Shown: positions 37,370-49,044 of the stretch, piece after piece
How the letters are laid out: every line of letters starts with the position of its first letter
How positions within the stretch are numbered: the first letter of the stretch is position 1
NCBI GenBank assembly: GCA_963556495.2
Contig: OY747721.1
Coordinates: 29,260,349-29,324,348, forward strand
Direction of reading: 5' to 3'
Length of the DNA: 64,000 bases
Source: Valencia hispanica
Lineage: Eukaryota; Chordata; Actinopteri; Cyprinodontiformes; Valenciidae
Made by a program: the position numbers and the translations under genes
Notes under the pieces: model-generated
Seen by the model: only the letters and a program-made list of their open reading frames with translations
What the model was told of the DNA's origin: nothing
Databases searched by the model: none

Positions 37370-37682
37370 CTTAAAGTGCTTAAGCTGCTGAAACACTGAG
37401 TTCTTTTAAATCACAACTAAAATCTCATCTGTTTAGAGCTGCCTTTGAGTAATGCTTTCATGTATCAGATGTTGTGTGTGTGCTTCTTGCTTTATTGCTG
37501 ATTTTACTTTATATGCTTTGTCTGTGTTTTACTGCTATTTTTATTTTACCCTTTAATCATGTAAAGCAGCTTGAATCACCTTGTTGTTGAAAGTGTGCTA
37601 TAAAAATTGCCTTGCCTTGCCTTGCCTTGCCTTGCCTTGCCTTGCCTTGCCTTGCCTTGCCTTGCCTTGCCTTGCCTTGCCT
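37370..37682 (+). mobile_element. 3' end of an L2 LINE with (CTTGC)n tail
   Basis: The sequence reads the last codons of an L2 reverse transcriptase (atctcatctgtttagagctg, LFRAAF-type), then a 3' UTR with tgtaaagcagcttgaatcac, then a pentamer tail cttgccttgc from about 37608 to 37682 (15 units). It is strongly 5'-truncated. Confidence 0.8.
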
Positions 37683-38284
37683 TCTAAAGCGTGCGAGAGA
37701 CAAAATCGGACAATAGACTAACAACAGGTAAGAGTTGAGAAAAGCCAGGGAATCTGATACAGAACATTTAAAAATGGCCCAAAGTTTGAAATCAGACTGG
37801 ATCAGGACATCCCTTGTTGATTTTTTTTTTTTTTTATGTTCCCTTGTTTGGTTAGACTGGCTCCATGCCTTACCAAACTGTTAAACCTGGTTATTGCTAT
37901 GTTCAGCTGACCCAAATCAAATCTAAAGTATTGGTACACTTTGATCAGTGCTCTGTGGTTGTTGTGTGATGTCTCGATTGGATCTTTATTCTCCTACAGA
38001 AAAACTCATGTACCGTCCAGCATTTCTTGAATCACATCTCACTGTGACAAATCTTTTTGGCAGTGGAGCCACTCGTATACTGTTAATTTAATATTTAAAT
38101 GCTGGCAATAAGAACTAGTGCTGTGTAGAGGTCAATTTTTTTAGAGATAAATTATTCTGAATTATTTTGATTATTAATTAATCCCAAAAAAATCTAATCT
38201 CACCTACTAATTCCTGAGAATTGCCCTCATCTTGAGGTATTTTTATTTAACGTCATTACATTATTGTGGCAGAACAAAAGATTG

Positions 38285-38366
<82 letters not shown>

Positions 38367-38749
38367 TGACTTGAACAGATGCAGCCCCAGCCATTTACAT
38401 TCAGCTCTTTTTGAGACTTGGTGTATCTGCTCTGACAATCTGGGCAAGTGGGTGGAGCTGCAATAAAAAAATAATAACTGATTTTATTTAAAGGCAACTA
38501 GCATGCAGAAAAAGTAAAGTTAAAAATTTCAAATTACATTAACGCCACTATGCACTAAATATGACTAATTAATTGCAATGACCTCGATAATTTGACACCC
38601 CTAACAAAAACATGAGATGCTCCCGATGAGATTTAAGTGAAAACACCAGAATGACTAAAAACATCTTGTTAGGCTGGCAACAAATAGTTAAGTAAAGTTA
38701 CCATCATCACCCCAAATGGTCATTTTACATTAATATTTATTTATTCATT
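37683..38749. other. Intergenic with a (TA)n tract at 38286-38360
   Basis: AT-rich sequence. The TA tract gives false (Ile-Tyr)n frames on both strands. Confidence 0.8.
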
Positions 38750-38890
38750 TATTCCATCCATCCATTTTCTGTACCCGTCCACCCTAATGCAGGGTTGAGG
38801 GGGGGGGGGGGGGGGGGCTGGTGCCTATCTCCAGCGGTCAAGGGGCGAGAGGCAGGGTACACCCTGGACAGGTCGCCAGTCCATCACAGT
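38750..38890. repeat. Interspersed repeat fragment with 16-base G run
   Basis: Second copy of the repeat at 21395: ccatccatccattttctgta, a gcagggttgag plus G run (38802-38817), then ctccagcggtca and ccctggacaggtcgccagtc. It is a common dispersed teleost repeat. Confidence 0.7.
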
Positions 38891-39064
38891 ATTTATTTAT
38901 TTATTTATTAGCTTTGATTAGACTGTCTCAGTTTTTGCTTTATGCGTTAAACAATCAGATCTGAGAAAAAAACTCACTGAAGGGCTGGCTGTATAGGGTT
39001 GATGAGGGTCCAAGCAAAATTTCATTTGGGGTGCCCATTTCCAGCTAAGCTCAACCCAGTCATC

Positions 39065-39290
39065 GGAAGAATCAGAATCAGCTTTATTCGGCAAGTTTGT
39101 GCACACCGACAAATAATTAGATTTCTGTTCCGGTTTGTTCTCAATGAAGACATTTTAATTATAAATATATACATTTATAAAAACCATCAATATTTAATTC
39201 AGGCTTGGGAGAGCAAGGAAACAGGGAAGACGTTTAACACTTTGTTCGGAAGCAGCAAAGTGGAATAAAAGTTAATATTCATTATCTATG
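39065..39290 (+). repeat. LINE-derived fragment starting agaatcagaatcagctttat
   Basis: The sequence agaatcagaatcagctttat followed by aagtttgtgcacac is a familiar terminus of fish LINE-derived repeats. Only the terminal piece is present. Confidence 0.55.
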
Positions 39291-39734
39291 TACAGTTACA
39301 GTGTGCATGAAAGACAATACATTAGAATTAGACTACTACTATGCTGATATAACTTTAAAATTTTACAGGTGTTTCATTAGTATGTAAGCATTTGGTCAGA
39401 GATGGGTAGAGTACCCAAAAATTGTACTCAAGTAAGAGTAAATAACGACTAAAGCTTAAACTGCAACACAGCACTCCCACACCTCCCCAAAAATATTTTT
39501 ACTGAAGGCCATAATTTTAAAGAAAATTTTTAATATTGAACATTTTTGGATTCACTAGGCTACCCGTTTCAACCGCATATATGTACATTGAAAATTGATG
39601 CATTTTATTGCAATGCAAATACATTAAAGAACCCTGGGGACTACTGGCCATTGATAGACATTTCATGGAGTTGAAGATATGATGACGGGTTGCCGACTGT
39701 ATAAGTCACAGCCATCTCTGAACTCTACAACATA

Positions 39735-40845
39735 CAGAACTGTGCAAAAGTTTTAGGCAGGTGTGAAAAAAATGAAAACAAAGAATGCTTTCAGAAATAT
39801 AACTAATAATTGTTTATGTTTATCAATTTACAAGTGAAAAGTGGCAAACAAAAGCAAAATCTAAATCAAATCATCATTTGGTGTTACTATCTTTTGTCTT
39901 CAAATCAGCATCTATTCTTATAGGTACACTTGTACAATGTCAGGGATTTTGTAGGATTATAGTCAGGTGTTTGATCAACCAATTATACCAAACAGGTGGT
40001 AATGATCACCAATGTCACACGTAGGTTAAAACGCAGTCATTAACTGAAACAGAAACAGCTGTGTAGGAAGCGTAAATCTGGGTGAGGAACAGCCAAACTC
40101 TGCTACCAATGTGAGGTTGGGGAGGATACTGTAGTTTCGTGTCATGGCAAGATTGAGCACAGCAACGAGACACAAGGTATTTATACTGCATCAGCAAGGT
40201 CTCTCCCAGACAAAGATTTCAAAGCAGACTAGGGTTTCAAGATGTGCTGTTCAAGCTCTTTTGAAGAAGCAAAAAGAAACGGGCAACATTGAGGATCTTA
40301 TGGTCGGTCAAGGAGACTTCGTGCAGCAGATGAAAGACACATCAAGCTTAATACGCTTCAAAATCGGGAAAGATGTCCAGCAGTGCCATCAGCTCAGAAC
40401 TGATAGAAACCAGTGGGAACATCCGGTACACCCGAAAACACCAGGTACACCCATCAACTGCCTGGAGATGTATGGCCAGAAGTGCTCTTCATGGAAGATT
40501 AGTATCCAAAAAAGCCATTCCTCCAACATGGAAATAAGACCAAGCAACTCGAGTATGCACGAAAACATAGGAACTGGGGTGCAGAAAAATGGCAGCAGGT
40601 GCTCTGGGCTGATGAGTCATAATTGGAAATATTTGGTTGCAGCAGAAGGCTGTTTGCTTGTCGAAGGGCTGGAGAGTGGTACAATAATGACTGTCTGCAG
40701 GCAACAGTGAAGCATGGTGGAGGTTCCTTGTTCATTTGGGGCTGCATTTCTGCAAATGGTGTTGTAGATTTGGTCAGGATTAATATAGCTTTTGAACATA
40801 GCCCAACTGCAAAAAAGAAAAGTTATGGAAATTTCACCAACTGAA
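39735..40845 (+). mobile_element. Truncated Tc1-like transposon nested in the hAT-like element
   Basis: It begins after a TA with cagaactgtgcaaaagtttt, a typical Tc1 terminus. The transposase relic starts at 40144 (MARLSTATRHKVFILHQQGL) and continues with a shifted frame to VKHGGGSLFIWGCISANGVV near 40710-40770. The third catalytic region and the right ITR are absent: the element stops where the palindrome begins. Confidence 0.8.
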
Positions 40846-40848
40846 TAT

Positions 40849-40931
40849 TTCATTAATTTTGGTTTGGTATTCCTTGAGTTTGGCTAGGGCTCCTAGCCAA
40901 ACTCAAGGAATACCAAACCAAAATTAATGAA
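40849..40931. repeat. Perfect 83-bp palindrome (40-bp arms, 3-bp loop)
   Basis: Arm 40849-40888 and arm 40892-40931 are exact reverse complements with no mismatch, separated by gct. The left arm begins ttcattaattttggtttggt. It abuts the broken end of the Tc1 relic. Confidence 0.97.
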
Positions 40932-41434
40932 GTGCATATTATAATCTACAACAAGGTGGTAGAGAAGCAAATGATTTTAAGCTTTTCACCATGACAATTT
41001 TAAACTACTTCGGTTATGTCTGACTGTCCCCCATGTCTTCACAAATAGCCTACTGCTGTTAATAACATTGCGGGACATTGTCTCAATTTTAGGGACTAGT
41101 GATGAAAACGTGGTACAGTCCCAGTCACCCTAGTCTGAGATGATGCTCAGATGCCTTCATGTAAATCTTTTTTATCATTAATGTAGTTACTTTTACTCAA
41201 TGCATAAAGTTAAACATGTCATCTTGTCTGCATAGAGTGGTCTAATCAATCAAAATGACGGACAACCTTCAGATTTCTTGTCACCGTTCTAAAAAAAACA
41301 CGGACAAATAGGCTATGACAGCTATTTGGTTGATGACCCCTGTGCCCTGTATGCGACGGATCCCATACAAACGGGTGTCAAAATGGTAGATGTTTAAAAT
41401 TATTATCAAACCACAATCAAAAATCTATCCAGCT

Positions 41435-41436
<2 letters not shown>

Positions 41437-41525
<89 letters not shown>
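41437..41525. repeat. (TA)n microsatellite
   Basis: About 44 uninterrupted TA units inside the hAT-like element. Confidence 0.97.
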
Positions 41526-41528
<3 letters not shown>

Positions 41529-41866
41529 TATTTTTTTTATTGCTGTTTTTTAAACTTGGCTTTCAAATGAGCCGAAATGAAACAGGAGTAAGGCTATAAT
41601 GTAAGAAGTAGAAAGCACAGATAATTGCATGAAAATGTAAGGAGTAGAAGTAATAAGTAGGCCAATCTATAATTACTCCAGTGAAGTATAAATACCCCAA
41701 ATTTCTACTTTAGTAAAGTAACAACGTATTTCTACTTCGTTACTTGACACCTTTGATATTACTCAAGTAAAAGTAAAAAGTATGGTGTAGTAAGGCTACT
41801 CTTAATAGTACTTTTTTTAGATAACTGAGTAAATGTAATTAGTTACCACCTACCTCTGCATCTGGT

Positions 41867-42687
41867 GCATTTAAAGACTTGTGCAGTATACATTTAAAAG
41901 TTGTGGGGAGTTGGGGACAACAAGGAGCCCTAAGGAGGTGCAAAGTGAACTTTTATTCTGGCCTGCTCTGTCCACATGTGGGATTAATAGGAAATCTCGC
42001 ATTTTCAAGAAAACCCAACCCTGTGACCGAGAGAGTTATGGTGCAATGTTAAGAGCCTTCATGTTTGTTTGATGAAGAATTGGATCCTAGGTCATCCTTC
42101 AGGTCAAGTGGAATACACAAGGACTTAATTTATCATCATATTTAATATTTTCAGGGGGATTTACGTTCAATTTAGAACCTGTTTACTGCTGGAACGATTC
42201 ACCTCAAATACTTTTCACATTGTTGACGTTTCCATCTAAACTCCATGCATGGCTGTTCAAATTACCCAGACACACCGAACCTGAATCTGTTCTAAATGTT
42301 TTTTTTTTGTTTTTTTGTTTTTTTATCAGAATGTTATTTCCGCTCACAGCAACTTCATTATTCCCCAAGGGAGCGTTGTTCTGGTGCGTAAAGTGCGCGG
42401 AGGTGTGGCTCGGTTCGGATGACATCGACCTCCTCCTGGATATGTGCGTGCAGTCAGGGTGAAAGTCAGTTCGGCTCCAGCGGGACCAGGATGGTGCAGC
42501 CACCATGAAGGCTGAGGAGCTGCCCGAGTGGACCCTGCAGAGCAGAGCAGACCAGCACGGAGCTGATCCCGGACCTGGGGCGTGCAGTGGACCTAGTTTT
42601 GTCTGAAGGTGGGTTGAGCTTCCTCTTGGATATCACAGACCCGGAGCTCTGTGGGGGATCGGTGGCGGTCGGAACCGGACAGTGGGG
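41867..42687 (+). promoter_or_regulatory. Upstream region and probable 5' UTR of noggin
   Basis: From about 42360 the sequence becomes GC- and CpG-richer up to the noggin start codon, as expected for a 5' leader and promoter of a developmental gene. I could not place a TATA box or the start of transcription. Confidence 0.4.
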
Positions 42688-43323
42688 ATGGATCCACCCC
42701 GCTGGCTCCTGCTGTTTCTCTCTTTGGCTCTCTGGATCCAGGACGGGATGTGCCAGCATCTGAACCACTTTATCCGGCCCATCCCCAGCGACTCTCTGCC
42801 CGTGGAGGTCCTGAAAGAGGAACCGGACCCCCAGTTGGACCCAAAGGAGAAGGACCTGAACGGGACGGAGCTCAGGCGCCTCTTGGGTAGCCACTTCGAC
42901 CCGGACTTTATGTCCGTGTCTCCACCTGAGGACCTTTTCGAGGACGACCCGGATCAGAGTCTAAAACTCTCCGGACCGATGCCCAAAGAGATCCGAACCC
43001 TGGAGCTGGAGGTGATGTTCGGTAAGAAGCAGAAAGCGAACCGCAAGCTGCGCAGGATGCTGTGGGCCTACACGCTTTGTCCGGTTGTTTACGCATGGAC
43101 CGAACTGGGCTTGCTGTTCTGGCCAAGCTACCTAAAGGTGGGTAACTGCTACAACAAGCGATCCTGTTCGGTTCCAGAGGGGATGGTGTGCAAACCCGCC
43201 AAAGCGACTCATGTAACTTTACTGAGATGGCACTGCCCGCAGAAAAAGGTTCCACAAAGGTGCTCCTGGATCCACATCCAGTACCCGGTCATATCCGAGT
43301 GTAAATGCTCCTGCCCGAACTGA
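42688..43323 (+). CDS. nog2: Noggin family BMP antagonist, probably noggin2 type
   Basis: This intronless gene encodes a secreted protein of 211 residues that binds BMP ligands and blocks their receptors, with roles in axis, skeleton and joint development. Residues 1-21 form a hydrophobic signal peptide. The clip segment follows (RPIPSDSLP at 30-38). The block [10 protein letters not shown] (51-60) is the family signature and carries one N-glycosylation site at N58. The basic heparin-binding stretch is about 112-123 ([12 protein letters not shown]). The C-terminal cystine knot has all nine cysteines of the family (131, 154, 160, 168, 183, 192, 205, 207, 209) and the near-invariant [10 protein letters not shown]. 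The helix after LRR looks four residues shorter than in human noggin. The start is the ATG at 42688; an in-frame GTG two codons upstream is not a plausible start. The noggin call is firm; the paralogue number is inferred. Confidence 0.95.
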   Translation: MDPPRWLLLFLSLALWIQDGMCQHLNHFIRPIPSDSLPVEVLKEEPDPQLDPKEKDLNGTELRRLLGSHFDPDFMSVSPPEDLFEDDPDQSLKLSGPMPKEIRTLELEVMFGKKQKANRKLRRMLWAYTLCPVVYAWTELGLLFWPSYLKVGNCYNKRSCSVPEGMVCKPAKATHVTLLRWHCPQKKVPQRCSWIHIQYPVISECKCSCPN

Positions 43324-43605
43324 GGACTGGTTCTGAACAGTTGTGTTCTAACGGTGCTGCATGGTGCTGAAAGCTTCACTGTTCACATTTGATCCGTGAA
43401 CTGTTCCAATTTCAGAGGAGAATCACTTTCAGCTTCTTCCGCTTGTTCGGTTCCGTTCAGACTGCACCTTGCTTTTTAACGCGTTCATTTCAGGACTAAA
43501 CTTTAAATGATGGTGAGTTTTATAATCAGAGCTCCACCGCATTAATATAAAGCATATGTCTGTATCCTATTTATAAGACTGAATAAAATTGAAGTGCTCC
43601 GGAAA
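43324..43605 (+). other. 3' UTR of noggin with AATAAA
   Basis: A canonical polyadenylation signal lies at 43582-43587, about 260 bp after the stop. Confidence 0.65.
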
Positions 43606-46600
43606 AAAATCTGAATGGATTTTTATTATTTGCCGCAAAAAAAAAATTAAAGAAAATTTTTTTGGAATGCTATCTTTCTGTTGGATGTTTGATGCAAAGG
43701 TGAAACACTGGTTGTTCAAGCACGGGTTGCAATTAAACTGTTCCTACACTGTGGGTTCAGAGAATGGTCAGAAACAGCAGATTTATTAACAGGCTCTGTT
43801 CTGATCGGGATGTTGTTTTTGTTTTTTTGTTTTTATGACAGGTATCCGTTTCAAGGTGTCCAAACCTCTCAGTCACATGAGCATCCAGAAGATTGGAGGG
43901 AAATATTCAGGATCAAACAATTACAGCTCCTGTTTCCACAACAGAGCTTCTATTTAGCTGGAAAATGGCAGCATTCACATGAATCAAAATTGGGATGATC
44001 TTATTCTGCATCAATGGTGCTTTAAACACCAATGATTGATATGAGAATCCCCTGTATTTTAGGAGAAAAATGGCCAAAGTGTCAGTATCCTTAAATATTA
44101 TGAGCTGTGGTGCTTAAAATAGGCTAACTTTTAAATCCAAATGTGAATTCCTTACACCATTCCCCTTGTTTTATAGAAATCAATAAAATCTTGACATTTT
44201 GTACTAATAAACATGTTTCTGTCATTTAACTTGCAAAATACTGAACACTCAATAAATTTTTTTTCCTTCTAAATATTGGTTGGAAAGTTGAATGTGATTT
44301 ATAACATCTGTGTCCATTTACCAGAGAAGAAGAAAGGTAACAAATGTGGTTTTCTTGTCTGTACTTGTTGCTTTTTTAAACAAAACAAAAAACAAAACAA
44401 AAAAACGTTTTTAAAAATGTATGTATTTGTATGTTGACTTCAAAATGTTGCTTTGAATTGATTGGCCAAAAAAAAGTTGTTTTTTTATTTCAATCAAATG
44501 AAAGAAAATAATAAAGTTAGACTCCTTTTTTGTGATCTAAATTTCTCATTTCTAAATGTCTAATTCGCAATTTAGTGATCAGTTTAATTCTCCTGTGCGT
44601 CTAGTTGTGTTTGGTGTTTGACTACTTTGAATCTACTTTCAAAGTGTGGAGACTCAGGCTCTTATCTCTGTATAGGTATTCAGGTCGAGGTCACGACTTG
44701 CTTTGATGCTCGTCTTCATCTGGGATTTGAAACTGCCCACCTGAAGCAATCTTCTCGACCCACGCTGCAATTTTTGTTTTAAACACAGCCAATTGATGCG
44801 GCTCCACTTTGCTTTTTTGTAGCTTTAATCAATGAAGCTATTAGAAAGCCATAAAGGTCATATTTAGGACTTGTCCTGCATCGTACACCTTATAGATAAA
44901 CATATGTAAAGAAGATACTGTAGGTTTATTCCCCCATCAACATATCAGAAACTTTTTTCTTCTTTTTTTAAAGATTAAAAGTTGAAGGAATGGGCCAGTA
45001 CCAGCCCATCTGCAGATTGAGAGAACACTTACCTAAGTCTTCAGAAGGCACTGCTGTCTGAGGAGTTTCTCTTCACAATTGAGGAAGTGTCAACGTTTTC
45101 CTCCTATTCACTTTGGTTGCAACTGCAGCTGAGTGTATCTGAAGGCTGCACAGAGCAGTATTGTTAGTGCAGATCATATGCACATGCCTGCACCTGCCTG
45201 CAGCCATAAAGCTGACCTGCAGTGATTCCTGACAGCCAGTCAGGAAGCTACAGTCTGCTGAACTATGTGCCAACATATACCATCTGCTGTTAGGTTATAA
45301 CAGTTGCAGACCGGGAAGCTGTGTGTCTTGATGTGTGTGTGTTAAGGATTGTTCAGTGGATTTACAAAAGCCTGGAGGAAAACATTTCCACCCCCCAAAA
45401 TTGTTCAGATATAAGTTTTTTAACTCAGTGCCGAGATAGTAAGATATCAGCAATGACCCTGGACATAGCAGCTCGTAAATCTGGTAAAGGGTTATCAGAC
45501 AATTTCCCAATTGAAGATTGTACAGTGGGAAGTAATACAGATGCTAATAGTTGCACTTGAAAAAAACCCAAACTGACAGAATAGGGGATTACTTTGATGC
45601 AAAAACACTAGCTACATTACATTTACATGAATCCTTGTCTCAACCCTATTATGTGTCAGAAGAATTCCTCGAGCACCTTTCTGAGTAATGTCCTGAGTAG
45701 TTCCCACTGCCTTAAGTTGACCACCCTGAAGTTTTCCTGCTGGATGTTTGATTCTTCCAGATTCCCTGTGGGGAACAGCAGATTCCTAAGAGCTGATACT
45801 TTCAGCTGTAGTCAGACTGATCCAGTGTTTTCAGACAAATATGAAACTAATGGTGTCTGGTGGCTTAGACATCATGTTTGAGACTCTCTGCTGGTCTTTC
45901 TTAACGGTTTTTGTGTCTAACAGGGGTTTTTTGGATCTGCCCTCTGTTGTCTGCTGCTGATGATTTTTGCCCCGACCAAATAGCCCATTTAACCAGCTTC
46001 AGGTCTCATTTTTAATTTTTCAGACTCAATGCCATTTTCTTTTTTTGTTTCAGCCTTTGGGTTTACTTTCATACTTGCTGTTTTGTTCCAGGCCAGGTTT
46101 GTCCAAGAAATTGCAACATGAGAAAATGTATGTGTGGGTCAAGCATTGCAAGTGAGCACACAGGGTCATTCATTAGTTGGTTTGGGCCTTTGTTTTCTGT
46201 CGGATCCAGCCTGCTACCACTTCTGCAAATGTAGACCCCTTGTCCATCAGATACCGTTGATTAAACCCAGACCAGGTTCTTCTAGGAATGGTGAAGCGGT
46301 ATTCTCGGTATCCGTCATCCTATGAAGGACAACTTCAGGTGCTGCTCCTCTGGACTGAATGGAGTCTCCTGACCTATATAAAAAAAACTGTTATAATACT
46401 TTGACCGACAAACAGGTTGAAACCTTAAACATTTCATCAAGACTGCAACACAATTCTACCAAAACTAATCGTATCCACTCATAGGATCACGTTTATTGAC
46501 CAGCAGATGATACTAATAAGTTTTCTTTCAATTACCCTTTTTTTTTACATGCAGACAGATGGAAACAGTTATTGGTTCTGTTGACTACAACCTTTCTTAT

Positions 46601-46969
46601 TGCCAAGTTCCAGAAAAAAACATTAGACATCCAGCAGCTGGTAGCAGAGTTGGTCAGAGTAACTCCTTTAGAGGGTATTTTTCAGTAGAACTGCAGTCCT
46701 TGGGTCAGGAGAGGTCACACACTGCCCTACAGAGTTCTCACTGTGTATCCCACTCCAACAAACTGTGAGGGCCCGCTCCGCTTCGTTGTCTCCTCTTGAC
46801 TGGGACTTAATTCAGGAAAATTCCACCTCTCTTCTAGGCTCTGACCATACATTTGCAGCAGCTTTATGGAACCTCCAACATACATGACCTTCATGCATGC
46901 AGTCTTCGGTCAGGGTTAATGCCACTCTGTCCACAGCATTGTCTGTCAACCAAAATGCACCCAGTCAGT
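43606..46969. other. Noggin-cbx2 intergenic region, no gene recognised
   Basis: AT-rich sequence with an A-rich caaaa repeat near 44385. Open frames around 45321-46325 have no recognisable domain and no splice pattern linking them. Noncoding regulatory elements of noggin could lie here but cannot be seen without a comparison. Confidence 0.5.
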
Positions 46970-47221
46970 TCCGCCCCTTTTCCACTAGGGTCGGATCAGC
47001 CCGGCCCAGCTCGGCCTGGTTGTGTTTCCATCAGAGGGGTCAAAATGTATTCACATTCAATACTCAAGTAGAAGTATAGATATTTGGGTTTAAAAAGACT
47101 TCTGTAGAAGTTGAAGTATCAAGCCAAGTTTTTACTCAAGTAAAACTAAAAAAGTACTGGATTCAAAACTACCTAAAGTATAAAAGTAAAAGTAAAAGTA
47201 ATGAAAGTAAAAAAAATGACT

Positions 47222-47515
47222 TTATCAATCAATCAATCAAATTTTATTTATATAGCGCCTTACAACAGCCAAAAGGTGCCCAGGGCGCTTTCCAGAGTTA
47301 AAACACAAATAAAACAAGAGCCCCAGTAAATGGCACTAAATAAAAACATTTAAAAAATACAAAAAGTAATCGAGACAGTTGCTACGTATCGAAAGCTTGT
47401 CGAAAAAGATGTGTTTTCAACTGTGATTTAAAAACACCCAACTCAGAGTTGCTTCGAAGCTGTACTGGAAGTGCATTCCACAACTTTGGGCCTTGGACAG
47501 AAAAGGACCGGCCTC
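47222..47515 (-). mobile_element. LINE 3'-end fragment (tttatttatatagcgcc type)
   Basis: It starts with a tcaatcaatcaatcaaa repeat and then attttatttatatagcgcct. On the minus strand this is the ggcgctatataaataaaatt plus ttga-repeat terminus common to fish CR1/L2-group LINEs. Sequence of the hAT-like element resumes at about 47520. Confidence 0.6.
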
Positions 47516-47698
47516 CAAACTTTTTGTAATTGTACTTGGGCAAGACTAAAGCTTAAGCTGCACCACAGCACTACCACACCTCCCCCCAAAACACTTTTAC
47601 TAAAGGCCATAATGACTACAAAGTTGTATGAAAATGTTAATATTGAAAGATTTGGAATACACTAGTCTAACTGTTTCAGCTGCATATATGTCCACTAA

Positions 47699-49044
47699 AA
47701 TTAATGCATCCATCCATCCATCCATTTTCTTCCGCTTATCCGGGGTCGGGTCGCGGGGGCAGCAGCCTAAGCAAAGAGACCCAGACTTCCCTCTCCCCAG
47801 CCACTTGTTCCAGCTCCTCGCGAGGAACCCCAAGGCGCTCCCAGGCCAGCCGAGAAACATAGTCCCTCCAGCGTGTCCTGGGCCTTCCCCTGGGCCTCCT
47901 CCCAGTGAGACGTGCCTGAAACACCTCACCAGGGAGGCGTCCAGGAGGCATCCTGACCAGATGCCCGAGCCACCTCAACTGACTTTTCTCGATGTGGAGA
48001 AGCAGCGGCTCTACTTTGAGCCCCCTCTGGATGACTGAGCTTCTCACCCTAACTCTAAGGGAGAGGCCAGACACTCTGCAGAGGAAACTCATTTCAGCCG
48101 CTTGTATCCGTGATCTCGTTCTTTCGGTCACCACCCAGAGTTCGTGACCATAGATGAGGGTAGGAACGTAGATCGACCGTAGATCGACTCTTCACCACGA
48201 CAGACCGGTAGAGCGCCCGCATAACTGCAGATGCCCCACCAATCCGTCTATCAATCTCCCGCTCCATATTTCCCTCATTCGTGAACAAGACCCCCAGATA
48301 CTTAAACTCCCCCACTTGGGGAAGGACCCCGACCCGGAGAAGGCACCCCACCCTTTTCCGGCTCAAGACCATGGCCTCGGATTTGGAGGTGCTGATTCTC
48401 ATCCCAGCCGCTTCACACTCGGCTGCAAACCGCTCCAGCAAAAGCTGTAGATCACGTTCCGATGAAGCCAACAGGACCACGTCATCTGCAAAAAGCAGAG
48501 ACCCGATCCTGAGGCCACCAAAACGGATCCCCTCAACGCCTTGGCTGCGCCTAGAGATCCTGTCCATAAAAGTTAGGAACAGGATCGGTGACAAAGGGCA
48601 ACCTTGGCAGAGTCCAACTCTCACCGGAAACAAGCCCGACTTACTGCCGGCAATGCGAACCAAACTCTGGCACCGGTCGTACAGGGACCTAACAGCCCGT
48701 ATCAAGGGGCCCGGTACCCCATACTCCCGGAGCACCCCCCACAGGGCCCCCCGAGGGACACGGTCGAACGCCTTCTCCAAGTCCACAAAACACATGTAGA
48801 CCCGTTGGGCGAACTCCCACGCACCCTCCAGGACCCTGCTGAGGGTGTAGAGCTGGTCCAGTGTTCCACGGCCAGGACGAAAACCGCATTGTTCCTCCTG
48901 GATCCGAGGTTCGACTTTCCGTCGGACCCTCCTCTCCAGAACCCCTGAATAGACCTTACCAGGGAGGCTCAGAAGTGTGATCCCTCTGTAGTTGGAACAC
49001 ACCCTGTGGTCCCCCTTTTTAAACAGGGGGACCAATTAATGCAT
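47699..49044 (-). mobile_element. RTE-like LINE, 5'-truncated, with 11-bp target duplication
   Basis: The insertion is 47710-49033, bounded by the perfect direct repeat aattaatgcat (47699-47709 and 49034-49044). The 3' end is a ccatccatcc (tggatgga on minus) tail. The minus strand encodes [59 protein letters not shown] and SLLFADDVVLLAS, then RGRPRTRWRDYVSRLAWERL. FADD is intact here. A short deletion with a frameshift near 48130-48200 separates the domains. It is the same family as the copy at 11880 but with fewer lesions. Confidence 0.9.

Larger units (their letters stand above)
39389..41866. mobile_element. hAT-like non-autonomous element, copy 1, with nested Tc1
   Basis: The element proper is 39397-41858 (2462 bp). 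It starts cagagatgggtagagta, and the right end reverse-complemented starts cagaggtaggtggtaa. The 8-bp flanks are catttggt and catctggt, agreeing at 7 of 8, which is what hAT insertions leave. Both terminal regions have the aagtaagagtaaa and cttcgttacttgacacc repeats typical of this common fish family. A second copy is at 47032-50430 and shares interior blocks. Nested inside are a Tc1 relic, a perfect palindrome and a long (TA)n tract. No hAT transposase is seen. Confidence 0.8.

Noticed and set aside
38261..38497. Ile-Tyr repeat frames on both strands
   Set aside because: They are made by a (TA)n microsatellite.
41390..41599. Ile-Tyr repeat frame inside the hAT-like element
   Set aside because: It is made by a (TA)n microsatellite.
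42466..42894. 142-codon minus-strand frame over noggin
   Set aside because: Shadow of the GC-rich noggin coding strand; no family match.
45321..46325. Series of short plus-strand frames as exons of an unknown gene
   Set aside because: No shared splice phase, no domain and no homology that I recognise.
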